Shown: positions 33,400-41,610 of the stretch, one piece after another
How the letters are laid out: each line of letters starts with the position of its first letter
Numbering within the stretch: position 1 is the first letter of the stretch
The notes under the pieces: generated by a model
The model's database searches: none
The model's input: the letters and a program-made list of their open reading frames with translations, nothing else
Told to the model about the DNA's origin: nothing
From: Streptomyces sp. 71268
Lineage (GTDB): Bacteria; Actinomycetota; Actinomycetes; Streptomycetales; Streptomycetaceae
Length of the DNA stretch: 64,000 bases
Assembly: GCF_029392895.1 (NCBI RefSeq)
Contig: NZ_CP114200.1
Coordinates: forward strand, 7,012,501 to 7,076,500
Direction: 5' to 3'
Translations under genes and position numbers: made by a program

Positions 33400-34194
33400 A
33401 TGACGTCCGTACGTGCACGTAAGCGGCACCCGCATGACGACGCCCCGGACACCTCAGCGGAGTTCCGACGCATCGACGAACTCCCCGACGGCCCGGAGAA
33501 GGACGCGCTGCGCCAGCGCGTCATCTGCGCCTGGATGCCGATGGCCGAGCGCATCGCCGCCACCTACCGCAACCGCGGCGAGAGCGGCGAGGACCTGAAG
33601 CAGGTCGCCATGCTCGGCCTGGTCAAGGCCGTCAACCGCTACGAGTCGGGCCGTGGCACGGCCTTCGAGAGCTACGCCGTGCCGACCATCGTCGGCGAGG
33701 TCAAGCGGCACTTCCGAGACCACCTGTGGAGCCTGCACGTACCGCGCCGGGTACAGGAGCTGCGGCAGAAGGTGCGGGCCGCCATCCAGGAACTGACCCG
33801 CACCCCCGACGGCCGGCGGCCCTCGGTCGAGGACGTGGCACGCCACACCGGGCTGTCCGAGGCCGACGTGCGCACCGGCATGGGCGCGCTGGACAGCTTC
33901 GCCGCCCTCTCGCTCGACGCGGAGCTGACCGGCGCCGCCGACGGCTACTCACTGGTGGACACGCTCGGCGCCCCCGAGCCCGACTACGACCGCATCGTGG
34001 ACCGCGAGGCCGTCAAGCCCAAGCTGAACGCCCTGCCCGAGCGCGAGCGGCGCATCCTCTACCTGCGCTTCTTCTGCGACATGACGCAGTCCCGGATAGC
34101 CGACCAGCTCGGCATGTCCCAGATGCACGTCTCCCGGCTCATCAACCGCACCTGCGCCCGGATCGGCGAACGGGTGATGGCGGACGCCGCGTGA
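33400..34194 (+). CDS. RNA polymerase sigma factor, SigB/SigF/SigG group
   Basis: 264 aa from the ATG at 33400. Region 2 is clear (GESGEDLKQVAMLGLVKAVN, RYESGRGTAFESYAVPTIVG, EVKRHFRDHLW), region 3 contains RRPSVEDVARHTGLSEADV, and region 4 has ERERRILYLRFFCDMTQSRI and LGMSQMHVSRLINR. Absence of region 1.1 and the overall size place it in group 3, with the stress and sporulation sigma factors SigB/F/G of Streptomyces. Such factors are held by RsbW-type anti-sigma factors and released by STAS antagonists. No anti-sigma gene is adjacent; the rsbQP-STAS operon at 4-6.5 kb is a possible but unproven input. The neighbours are a DJ-1-like protein and PAS/GAF/ANTAR sensors. Confidence 0.92.
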   Translation: MTSVRARKRHPHDDAPDTSAEFRRIDELPDGPEKDALRQRVICAWMPMAERIAATYRNRGESGEDLKQVAMLGLVKAVNRYESGRGTAFESYAVPTIVGEVKRHFRDHLWSLHVPRRVQELRQKVRAAIQELTRTPDGRRPSVEDVARHTGLSEADVRTGMGALDSFAALSLDAELTGAADGYSLVDTLGAPEPDYDRIVDREAVKPKLNALPERERRILYLRFFCDMTQSRIADQLGMSQMHVSRLINRTCARIGERVMADAA

Positions 34195-34275
34195 GAGAGG
34201 TCACGGCGCGCGGCGCGGACCGCGCCGCGCGCCGTGACCCCCGGCCGGGCCGCCCACCACGGGGCGGCCGGCGCC

Positions 34276-36069
34276 TCAGAGCCCCGGTGGGCGGGGCGGG
34301 TCCGACGAGTGGCGCGGCTCCGGAGCCCGGGCCGTGCCCCCGGGCCCCGTGCCCGGCTCCGTGGGCGGGGTATGGCAGACCTGCTGCTGGTCCGGGACCG
34401 CCGCCGCACCGGCGTGCCCCGCGCCTCCCACGGGGCCGGCCGCGTGGGCCGCGCCCGCGGGGTCGGGGGCCCTGGTCCGGTCGTCACCGGCGGGAGCGAC
34501 GCTCGTCGCTGTGGCGCACATCATGGTGGCGACGGCTGGTTGTCCGCCGTCCGGGCTGCTGGATCTGTCTGGCGTGTCGGGTCTGTCGGGTTTATCCGAT
34601 CTGTCTGGCGCGTCTGTTGTGCCGGCAGCGGCCGGCCCGCTCCGCGTCGCGGTGCCGGAGGTGGCGGCGCGGTCCAGGGCGAGTGCCAGGTGTCGGGCCG
34701 TGCGGTCGAGCGCGCCCGCCTCCGCCATCCCGAACGCCCTCCGGGCGCCGGTCCGGAACACGGTGAGCGCGCCCTGAGCGGGCCCGGCGTCCGCGACCCG
34801 CAGCGGGACGCACAGCAGCGACGTCACCTCGGCGGCCACCAACACCGGCGCGCCCGAGGCGTCGAGGCCGAACGCCGCCACCTCGTCGGGGCGCACCTGG
34901 AGCGCCGAGGTGCCGCTCCGTACGGCCCCCGCCACCAGTGGGGAGTCCGCCGGGTCCTGTGCGACCACGGTGGCCACCAGGCCGCTGCCGTCGTCCGGGC
35001 CGCAGACCACCAGGCGCCGCAGCGGTGCCGCGCGCCCGGGCCCGGTGGAGGGCCGGGCGTCGACGGGCGTGGCCGCCGTGGGGTCGGGGGCCACGGCACC
35101 ACCGGTGCCATGAGCGGTGCCCCCGAGGGGCGCGGCCTCGGGGGCACCTGCGGTGGTGGGCGTCTCGACCGGTCGCCCGCCGCCACCGGTGCCGTCGCGG
35201 TTGGCCCAGTCGACGACCACCCAGTCGGCGAAACGCCGGTGGAGCACCTGCGCGGCGCGCAGGGCGACCGCCTCCGGGTCGGCCCCGGGCGGCGCGCTCA
35301 GCAGCGCCGTGGCCGCCTCGTCCACCAGGTCGAGCACCTCGGCCTGGCGCGAGACCTCGGCGAGGTCGGGCTGGGTCGGCGACCGGTCGGCGCCGAGCGA
35401 GAACCCCGTCGCGGCGGGGCCGTTCGCCGCGCTCGCGCCGTCCGCGGGCTGGAAGACCGCGAGCACCGCGAGCTGCCGCTCGTCCGGCGGGCGTATCGCG
35501 CCCAGCGTGACCCACAGCGCGTCCGGGGCGCTCTCCGGCCCCGCTTCCTCGCCCTGTGCCGTTCGGCCCGGCAGCCCCGGCGCGGGGTCCGTCGCGCCGG
35601 GCCGGCGCGGGACGCGCGCCAGCAGGACGCGCCCGCCCTCGCCCCGGGCCACCGCCGCGATCTGCGAGCGCAGCGCGGCCCGGCCGTCGTGCCGGAACCA
35701 GCCGGTCAGCGTGCGGCCCGTCGCGTAGCCGGCCTGGGTGCCGAAGAGCTGGGTGGCGGCGAAGTTCATCCGCCGTACGACCGCCTCCCGGTCCACCAGG
35801 GCGACCGCCACCGGCAGCCGCTGGAACAGAGCGCGCAGCAGCCGCTGTTCCTGCGCGTTGCCGCGCCCGTCACCGCGCACGGCCGTCCAGCGCTCGAAGC
35901 GCGGCCACAGGACATCGGCGGCGTGCTGGAGCTCCACCAGCGCCGCGTCCAGCGCGCCAAGCCGTTCCGCCGCGGGCAGCGCCCGCACGGCGCGCAGTTC
36001 TTCTACTCGTCGGCGAAAGTCGGTCAGCTCTTGGCTGAACCCCTCGTCCTCACCCTCTGTCATGGCCAC
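34276..36069 (-). CDS. PAS-GAF sensor protein without visible output domain
   Basis: 597 aa (GTG at 36069 or ATG at 36063). An N-terminal coiled segment (about 10-60) precedes a PAS-like domain (about 75-145, RLPVAVALVDREAVVRRMNF), then a linker and a GAF-like domain (about 240-475, split by a long Gly/Pro/Ala insertion near 300-345). The last 120 residues are low-complexity with repeated DAPDRSDKPDRPDTPDRS-like units. Related Streptomyces proteins with this PAS/GAF order end in a PP2C phosphatase domain; here that domain is absent, so the protein is either a sensor adaptor or a truncated version. It is divergent from a GAF-ANTAR regulator (start 36241), a likely functional partner. Confidence 0.75.
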   Translation of the reverse strand: MAMTEGEDEGFSQELTDFRRRVEELRAVRALPAAERLGALDAALVELQHAADVLWPRFERWTAVRGDGRGNAQEQRLLRALFQRLPVAVALVDREAVVRRMNFAATQLFGTQAGYATGRTLTGWFRHDGRAALRSQIAAVARGEGGRVLLARVPRRPGATDPAPGLPGRTAQGEEAGPESAPDALWVTLGAIRPPDERQLAVLAVFQPADGASAANGPAATGFSLGADRSPTQPDLAEVSRQAEVLDLVDEAATALLSAPPGADPEAVALRAAQVLHRRFADWVVVDWANRDGTGGGGRPVETPTTAGAPEAAPLGGTAHGTGGAVAPDPTAATPVDARPSTGPGRAAPLRRLVVCGPDDGSGLVATVVAQDPADSPLVAGAVRSGTSALQVRPDEVAAFGLDASGAPVLVAAEVTSLLCVPLRVADAGPAQGALTVFRTGARRAFGMAEAGALDRTARHLALALDRAATSGTATRSGPAAAGTTDAPDRSDKPDRPDTPDRSSSPDGGQPAVATMMCATATSVAPAGDDRTRAPDPAGAAHAAGPVGGAGHAGAAAVPDQQQVCHTPPTEPGTGPGGTARAPEPRHSSDPPRPPGL

Positions 36070-36240
36070 ACGCTAACCGCTGCCCGACCCTTCCGGTCCC
36101 GCCCCACCATGTCCGAATGGCGGGAACACGCCTGCTCGCACATCGTTCATCGATTCGTTTCCAAGGCGTAGACCCGGGCATCCGAGCAGCACGAGGAGCG
36201 GAGCAGGGGGAAGACGGCCACCGCCCAGGAGAGGAAGCCC

Positions 36241-37173
36241 GTGAACATGCCCGACCGCACATCCGCCGTTTCCCACCAGTCGATCGCCCCGCCGCCGGAC
36301 GCCGGAGCCGCCCTCAGCCGCGAGCTGACGCGCCTGGCCGAGCAGGCCGTCGCCCACACCCCCGGCAGTTGTGGCGCCACCGCGACCGCCGTCGCCGCCC
36401 GCGACGTCGCCGCCCTGGCCGGGCCCGGCGGCCCGGCCCGCGTCCCGCCCCCGGAAGCGGCTATCCCACGGGCCCGTACGCCCGCGTCGGCCCCGCCCGC
36501 CGTCGGCGAGGAGCTCGGTGGGCCCGGCGCGGCGGAGGCCGAGGTGGTCGAGGCCGAGGTGGAACAGCAACTGACGGCCGCCACCCACCCCGACCTGTCC
36601 GCGCTGGTCGCCATGCAACTCAGCCAGGGGGAGGGGCCCATCCCCGCCGCCCTGCGCACCGGGCGGCCCGCCGTCACCGACGACCTGCTGTACGACGAAC
36701 GCTGGCCCCGGTACCGGGCCAGGGCGCTGGCAGCAGGCGTACGGGCCAGCGCCACGCTGCCCTTCGAACACGACGGGCTGGCCGTCACCATCACCCTCTA
36801 CGGGCTGCGCCCGGGCGTCCTCGGCCCGGCCGACCGGGACACCGCCGAACTCCTGGGCGACCTGACCGTCGCCAACCTGGTGTACGCCCGGCGCTACCGG
36901 GCGGCGCTCGCCGAGGTCGACCAGTTGGACACCGCGCTGCGCACCCGACCGGTGGTGGACCAGGCGTGCGGCATCCTCATGCACATCGTGGGCTGTGACG
37001 CGCAGACCGCGTTCGACATGCTGCGCCGGATGTCCCAGCGCTCCAACCGCAAGCTCGCCGAACTGGCCGAGACGGTGGTCCGCAGCCGGGGCCGCGGCCT
37101 GGAGCCACAGCTCATCGAGTTCGGCCGGACAGCCAGTCCCGCACCCGGTCGACGAGCCCGACCCCGGGGTTGA
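36241..37173 (+). CDS. GAF-ANTAR regulator
   Basis: 310 aa from the GTG at 36241 (ATG at 36247 also possible) with GGAGAGG upstream. After a variable N-terminal third, a GAF domain covers about 105-225 (LSALVAMQLSQGEGPIPAAL, ASATLPFEHDGLAVTITLYG). A C-terminal ANTAR domain covers about 232-290 (VVDQACGILMHIVGCDAQTA, DMLRRMSQRSNRKLAELAE). ANTAR domains bind paired hexanucleotide hairpins in nascent RNA and prevent termination, so this is a candidate sensory antiterminator. Its 3' end overlaps the convergent hemerythrin gene by 62 bp, which may cause transcriptional interference. It sits beside a PAS-GAF protein and a stress sigma factor. Confidence 0.9.
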   Translation: MNMPDRTSAVSHQSIAPPPDAGAALSRELTRLAEQAVAHTPGSCGATATAVAARDVAALAGPGGPARVPPPEAAIPRARTPASAPPAVGEELGGPGAAEAEVVEAEVEQQLTAATHPDLSALVAMQLSQGEGPIPAALRTGRPAVTDDLLYDERWPRYRARALAAGVRASATLPFEHDGLAVTITLYGLRPGVLGPADRDTAELLGDLTVANLVYARRYRAALAEVDQLDTALRTRPVVDQACGILMHIVGCDAQTAFDMLRRMSQRSNRKLAELAETVVRSRGRGLEPQLIEFGRTASPAPGRRARPRG

Positions 37174-37678
37174 TCAGCTTGTTCAGCGGCGGCCTGTCCG
37201 GCGCCTCCGGGTGCGGGTGGGTGGGCGCGGTGCGCTTGGCCGACATCAGGTGCAGACCGAGCCCCATGCGCCGCTCGGCGCTGAGCCGCTCCCGCAGCCC
37301 GGGGAAGAGCCGCCCCTCGGCGAACTCGATGTGCGCGGCCACCTCGTCCGTCAGCCGGCGCACCAGCGGTTCGAACCGCTCGTTGACCGGGTCGAGCCCG
37401 TCCAGCTCGTTGAGCGTGGCCTCGACCGCCGCCTGTCGCCGCAGGTCGGCGTCGGCCAGCGCGTCGCCGTCCGGCAGCTCAGCGCGCACCACCGGGTACA
37501 GGTACTCCTCCTCGGCCACCATGTGCCGCACCACGAGGACCGTCACCCGCTCGACCAGGGCGAGCTGTTCCTCGGGTTCGAGGTCCGGCCCGTACGTGGC
37601 GAGCAGGCCCTCCACCGCCCGGTGGTCGCTGGCCAGCACCTCCAGGCCGTCCCGCTGCCCCTCGGGCATGGTCGTCAC
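37112..37678 (-). CDS. Hemerythrin HHE-domain protein
   Basis: 188 aa from the GTG at 37676-37678 (AGGGGG 6 nt upstream); ATG at 37669 would shorten it by three. Four-helix hemerythrin ligands are visible: His19 in ASDHRAVEG, His52 and the acidic cluster in VRHMVAEEEYLYP, and His116/Glu120-121 in AAHIEFAEGRLFP. Such proteins bind a non-haem diiron centre and sense or buffer O2, NO or peroxide. The C-terminal 50 residues are outside the domain and end in RDWLSGRTR. It overlaps the convergent ANTAR gene; its placement in a stress block fits redox sensing. Confidence 0.9.
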   Translation of the reverse strand: MTTMPEGQRDGLEVLASDHRAVEGLLATYGPDLEPEEQLALVERVTVLVVRHMVAEEEYLYPVVRAELPDGDALADADLRRQAAVEATLNELDGLDPVNERFEPLVRRLTDEVAAHIEFAEGRLFPGLRERLSAERRMGLGLHLMSAKRTAPTHPHPEAPDRPPLNKLINPGVGLVDRVRDWLSGRTR

Positions 37679-38012
37679 GGTGTGCCCCCTCGTCGTCGCT
37701 TCTCCGGCTGCCGGGCCACGCGGCGCGACCGCCCCGACCGGGCGCGCTCGGCGGCCACCCGCGCCGCGCGGGTACCCGCACACCCGGGGCGCCGGTCACA
37801 CCCCACGGCGTCTGGGCCGCGTCGGGCACCAGCCGAGTGCCCGCGCCCTCTACGGACAAACGCCGAGGTCCGACCGCGTGTGCCGGGCCGGCACGGGAAG
37901 CGGGCGATCCGCGAAGGTGGCACCGTTCGGTGGGTGAGGGAGTATGTGTTCACGTACGTACGTGTGCGGCGAGCGGAAGACCGCCCCGCCCCGCTCGTCG
38001 ACGGAGGTACCG
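37679..38012. other. Divergent intergenic region (hemerythrin / aminotransferase-like)
   Basis: 334 bp without a convincing gene. It holds the promoters for both flanking genes and a 14-bp palindrome at 37951-37964. Confidence 0.5.
37951..37964. promoter_or_regulatory. Perfect 14-bp palindrome upstream of the aminotransferase-like gene
   Basis: CACGTACGTACGTG is fully self-complementary and lies 48 bp before the ATG at 38013. It may be an operator; no adjacent regulator is known. Confidence 0.4.
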
Positions 38013-39341
38013 ATGCAGCGGCCCGCCCCGGCTCCACACAGCGCCGCGACCCCCTGGGCGGCGGAGGGCGCGCTGCCCCCGCTGCCGGAACTCGCCGCCC
38101 GACTCGCCGCCGCCTCCGGCCGCAGCCGGCCCGAACCCGTCGGCGGCGCGCCGGAACTGCACCGCGCCGCCTGCGACTACTGGGACCGGCGCGGCCTGCG
38201 CACCGACCCCGACCAGGTGCTCGCCGGGGCCGGTGGCCAGCCGCTGCTGCTGGCCCTGCTCGCGGTCGGCGGCGGTGACGTGCTGCTGACCCGCCCGTCG
38301 GCGGCCTGGTACGCGCCGCTCGCCCGGCTCGCCGGCCGCCCCACCTACCACGCCCCGGCGCCGGCCCCGAGCGGCGGAGTGCCCGACCCGTTCGCGCTCC
38401 TTGAGACCGTGCGCCGGGTCCGGGCCGAGGGCGGCGACCCGCGGGTGCTGGTGCTCGCGGTCGCCGACGACCCGACCGGCACGGTGGCGCCGCCCGAGCT
38501 GCTGCACGAGGTGTGCGAGGCCGCCGAGGCGGAGGACCTGCTCATCGTCAGCGACGAGACCTGGCGCGACACCGTGCACCCCACCGCCACCGACCCGCCG
38601 CCGCCCGCCACCGCGACCGGCTCGCCGCCCCGTCCCGGCGGCGCGGCGCGCCCTGGACCGGCGGACGGCCCGGAGCGGCCCGTCACCGGGTGGCCGGGGG
38701 AGACCGTCGTCGTCAGCCCGGCCGAGATGGTCCCCGACCGGGTGGTGGTGCTGACCGACCTCGCCGGCGCGTTCACCCCACCGAGCTGGCCCGCCGCCAT
38801 CGCCCGGCTGCCCGCCTCCGACCGGGGCGCCGAACTGCACGCCGGACTGCTGGCCGCGCTCGACGCCGTACGGGGTGAACTCCCGGCCCCGGTGGCCTCG
38901 GCGGCGCTGCACGCGCTGCGCGAGCCGGCGCCGGTGCGGGCCAGGACGGCCGCCGCGGCCCGGGCCTACGGCGCGGTCGGCGGCGCCGCCTACGACCGGC
39001 TGACCGACCTCGGCGTACTCAGCCGCCCACCGCGCGCGGGCCACCACCTGTACGTCGACCTCGCGGAGCTGCGCGGGCCGCTCACCCGCCGGGGCATCAC
39101 CGACGCGGTGGACCTCGAACGGCACCTGACCTGGCGTCTCGGGCAGCCGGTGCCCGGCGGACACCGGTTCGGGGACACGCCGGACGAGCTGCGGGTACGG
39201 CTGTCCACGCTGCCGCTGCTCGGCGCCGACGACGATCAGCGACTCGCCACGCTGGCGGCCCGCGACCCGCTGGAACAGCCGCACGTCCGCGCGGCGTTGA
39301 CCTTCCTCGAGTCGGCCTTCAGCGAGCTGACGGCCGACTGA
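38013..39341 (+). CDS. Lysine-free class I/II aminotransferase-fold protein (probable pseudoenzyme)
   Basis: 442 aa from the ATG at 38013 (GGAGG at 38003-38007). It follows the fold-type-I aminotransferase plan: APELHRAACDYWDRRGLRTDPDQVLAGAGG (opening part) is the usual GxxxLRxAIAxxxxRR...xxxEQVxVTxG region, LVLAVADDPTGTV matches the NPTG loop, and IVSDETWRD matches the DExYRD strand with the cofactor-binding aspartate. Where the catalytic lysine should sit in SxSKxxxxPGxRxG, it reads VVVLTDLAGAFTPPSWPAA. I find no lysine anywhere in the 442 residues, so it cannot form the internal aldimine with PLP. A 40-residue Pro/Gly/Ala insertion (about 195-240) interrupts the fold. Role unknown: regulatory, structural or degenerate. 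Confidence 0.8.
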   Translation: MQRPAPAPHSAATPWAAEGALPPLPELAARLAAASGRSRPEPVGGAPELHRAACDYWDRRGLRTDPDQVLAGAGGQPLLLALLAVGGGDVLLTRPSAAWYAPLARLAGRPTYHAPAPAPSGGVPDPFALLETVRRVRAEGGDPRVLVLAVADDPTGTVAPPELLHEVCEAAEAEDLLIVSDETWRDTVHPTATDPPPPATATGSPPRPGGAARPGPADGPERPVTGWPGETVVVSPAEMVPDRVVVLTDLAGAFTPPSWPAAIARLPASDRGAELHAGLLAALDAVRGELPAPVASAALHALREPAPVRARTAAAARAYGAVGGAAYDRLTDLGVLSRPPRAGHHLYVDLAELRGPLTRRGITDAVDLERHLTWRLGQPVPGGHRFGDTPDELRVRLSTLPLLGADDDQRLATLAARDPLEQPHVRAALTFLESAFSELTAD

Positions 39342-39518
39342 CCCGCCCACCCTCCGTACGCCCCGCGCCCCTTCGTACGCCCCCCGACCACACCGAGCCC
39401 CTCGTCGCCCTGTCGCGGGCGCGTCGGCCGCGTCGGTCGACGGGCGTGACGGGGTAGCCGTGTGAGGGGACATATCGCCGCGCCCGAGTCCGTTCCCCTG
39501 ACGAATGGAGCCCTGTCG

Positions 39519-40622
39519 ATGACCGACCAGACCGAGCGGCCCCGCACCGACGCCGGCCCCCGTGGCGCGGGCCGCCCGCACGCCGTGCGCCGTCCGCGCC
39601 CCGTGGCGGGCCCGCGCCCGCTGCCGGCGCCCCGCCCGCTGGGTGAAGTACGCCGCTGGCCCCGGACGTTCGCGCACCGGCTGACCGCTCCGCTGCCCGG
39701 CGTGCGCGCGCTGGCCAGACTCGCCCGCGAGGGGCTGCTGCGCCCCTCCGACCGGGCCCTGCACACCGTTCCTGAGCTGCCGTTCGCTCCCGGTCCGCTG
39801 CCGACGCCCGGGCCTGGCGCGGTGGCGGTCACCTGGGCGGGGCACGCCAGTTGGGTGATCCGCGTCGGCGGGCTGACCGTGCTGACCGACCCGGTCTGGT
39901 CCCGGAGGATCCTCGGCACCCCGCCCCGGGTGACGCCGGTGGGGGTGCGATGGGAGGACCTGCCGCGTGTGGACGCCGTCGTGATCAGCCACAACCACTA
40001 CGACCACCTGGACGCGCCCACCCTCAAGCGGCTGCCGCGCACCACCCACCTGCTGGTGCCGGCCGGGCTCGCCGCCTGGTGCCGCCGCCGCGGCTTCACC
40101 CAGGTGACGGAACTCGACTGGTGGGAGGCGGTCGAGCTGCCCGCCCCCGAGGGCGGCGCCGTCCGCTTCGACTTCGTGCCCGCCCACCACTGGAGCAAGC
40201 GCGGCCTGACCGACACCTGCCGCTCGCTGTGGGGCGGCTGGGTGCTCACCGCCCCACGGGCCACGGGTGACGAGCCGGCACGCCGGGTCTACTTCGCCGG
40301 CGACACCGGCTACGGCCACTGGTTCGCCGAGATCGGCGACCGCTACCCCGGCATCGACCTGGCCCTGCTGCCGATCGGCGCGTACGAACCGCGCTGGATG
40401 CTGCACCCGGTCCACACCGACCCCGAGGAGGCCGTACGCGCGCTCGGCGACCTCGGGGCGCGCCGGATGGCGCCGATGCACTGGGCCACGTTCCTCCTCT
40501 CGGCCGAGCCGCCGGTGGAACCCCTGCACCGGGTGCGCGCCGCGTGGGAGGCGGCCGGGCGGGACCGCGAGGACCTGTGGGACCTGCCGGTGGGCGCCTC
40601 GCGCGTGCTGGAAGCGTCCTGA
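39519..40622 (+). CDS. Metallo-beta-lactamase-fold hydrolase, NAPE-PLD-like
   Basis: 367 aa from the ATG at 39519. The metal-binding motif HNHYDH (His158, His160, Asp162, His163) is intact, and further ligands occur in PAHHWSKRG and FAGDTGYG. The segment TWAGHASWVIRVGGLTVLTD and the block LLPIGAYEPRWMLHPVHTDP are typical of the NAPE-PLD-like branch, which hydrolyses phosphodiesters of N-acyl-phosphatidylethanolamine in animals; bacterial substrates are mostly unknown. There is no signal peptide despite a 60-residue Arg/Pro-rich N-terminus. It follows the aminotransferase-like gene by 177 bp and may be separately transcribed. Confidence 0.88.
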   Translation: MTDQTERPRTDAGPRGAGRPHAVRRPRPVAGPRPLPAPRPLGEVRRWPRTFAHRLTAPLPGVRALARLAREGLLRPSDRALHTVPELPFAPGPLPTPGPGAVAVTWAGHASWVIRVGGLTVLTDPVWSRRILGTPPRVTPVGVRWEDLPRVDAVVISHNHYDHLDAPTLKRLPRTTHLLVPAGLAAWCRRRGFTQVTELDWWEAVELPAPEGGAVRFDFVPAHHWSKRGLTDTCRSLWGGWVLTAPRATGDEPARRVYFAGDTGYGHWFAEIGDRYPGIDLALLPIGAYEPRWMLHPVHTDPEEAVRALGDLGARRMAPMHWATFLLSAEPPVEPLHRVRAAWEAAGRDREDLWDLPVGASRVLEAS

Positions 40623-40806
40623 GAGGGTCGGGGCGGGGGCGCGCCCCCGCCCGCTGACCGGCCGGCCGCCCGCTGTCCCGCCGTACCCTCGCGGGTCGGG
40701 CCGTCGCGGGCCGCGTCGCTCGCCGTACGCGGCCGGCGAGCGGTAGGCGGCCTGCCGTCGGACATATTGTCGAGACGGCCCCGGCACCCGCCCGTACGGT
40801 GGCCAG

Positions 40807-41319
40807 ATGACAGCGAACTTCACGGTCTCGCCGGCCACCCCGAGCGACGGCGATGTCATCGGCCGGATCCATGCGGCGTCCTGGCGCGCCGCCTACGCGG
40901 ACTTCTTCTCCCCGGACTTCTTCACCCAGGCGCTGCACCGGCGCCGCCACCGCTGGCAGGCCGTGCTCGCCGAGCAGCCGGAGAACACGTGCCTGCTCGC
41001 CACGGCGTTCGGGCGACCGTCGGCGTTCTCCTACTTCGGCCCCTCGTCCCCGCAGCCGGGCTCGGTCGAGATCTTCGGCTTTTACGGCCATCCGGACGGC
41101 TGGGGCACGGGCGTCGCACAGGCCCTGATGGCCAGCACGCTGACCGCGATCCGCGAGCGGGGCGCGCGCGGCATCCACCTGTGGACGCTGCGGGACACGC
41201 CCCGGTCGCGCCGCTTCTACGCCCGGCACGGCTTCACCGAGTCGGGCGTCGTCCGCGACTTCGACTACGGGGACGGCAACCCGCTCCCACAGGTCGAGTA
41301 CGCCCTGACCGCCGTCTGA
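40807..41319 (+). CDS. GNAT family N-acetyltransferase
   Basis: 170 aa from the ATG at 40807. The GNAT core shows VIGRIHAASWRAAYADFFSP (an opening typical of this subgroup), strand VEIFGFYGHPDGWGTGVAQA with the acetyl-CoA loop GWGTGV, and LWTLRDTPRSRRFYARHGFT, where the conserved N/D-xxAxxFYxxxGF pattern is clear. It acetylates an unknown amine, protein or antibiotic. The gene is monocistronic and about 180 bp from the preceding MBL gene. Confidence 0.88.
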   Translation: MTANFTVSPATPSDGDVIGRIHAASWRAAYADFFSPDFFTQALHRRRHRWQAVLAEQPENTCLLATAFGRPSAFSYFGPSSPQPGSVEIFGFYGHPDGWGTGVAQALMASTLTAIRERGARGIHLWTLRDTPRSRRFYARHGFTESGVVRDFDYGDGNPLPQVEYALTAV

Positions 41320-41610
41320 CCCACGGTCACCGCGCTACCTCACAAAGGGATTTCCGCGCGCGAGCACCGCCGCCCACCCAGGCCCCTGGTCCCGCCGTAC
41401 TCCTCCGTGCTGGGACCCTCATCCCAGTGGCGTAGTCGCCGCCGGGACCCGGGGCCCTCGTGCCCACGGTCGATGTGCTGGGCGGCGGCTTTTCCTAGCC
41501 TCCTCGTACGCGACCGTCGCGCCGCCGCCACCCCGGCGGGGCCCGCGCGCGTCGCACCGGCCCGCCCCGCGTTCCCCGCGCCCGACAGGGCGCCACCAGG
41601 AGGTTCCCCC

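Noticed and set aside
37950..40859. A 969-codon minus-strand open frame.
   Set aside because: It runs antisense through the aminotransferase-like and MBL genes, is Arg/Gly/His-rich and has no domain.
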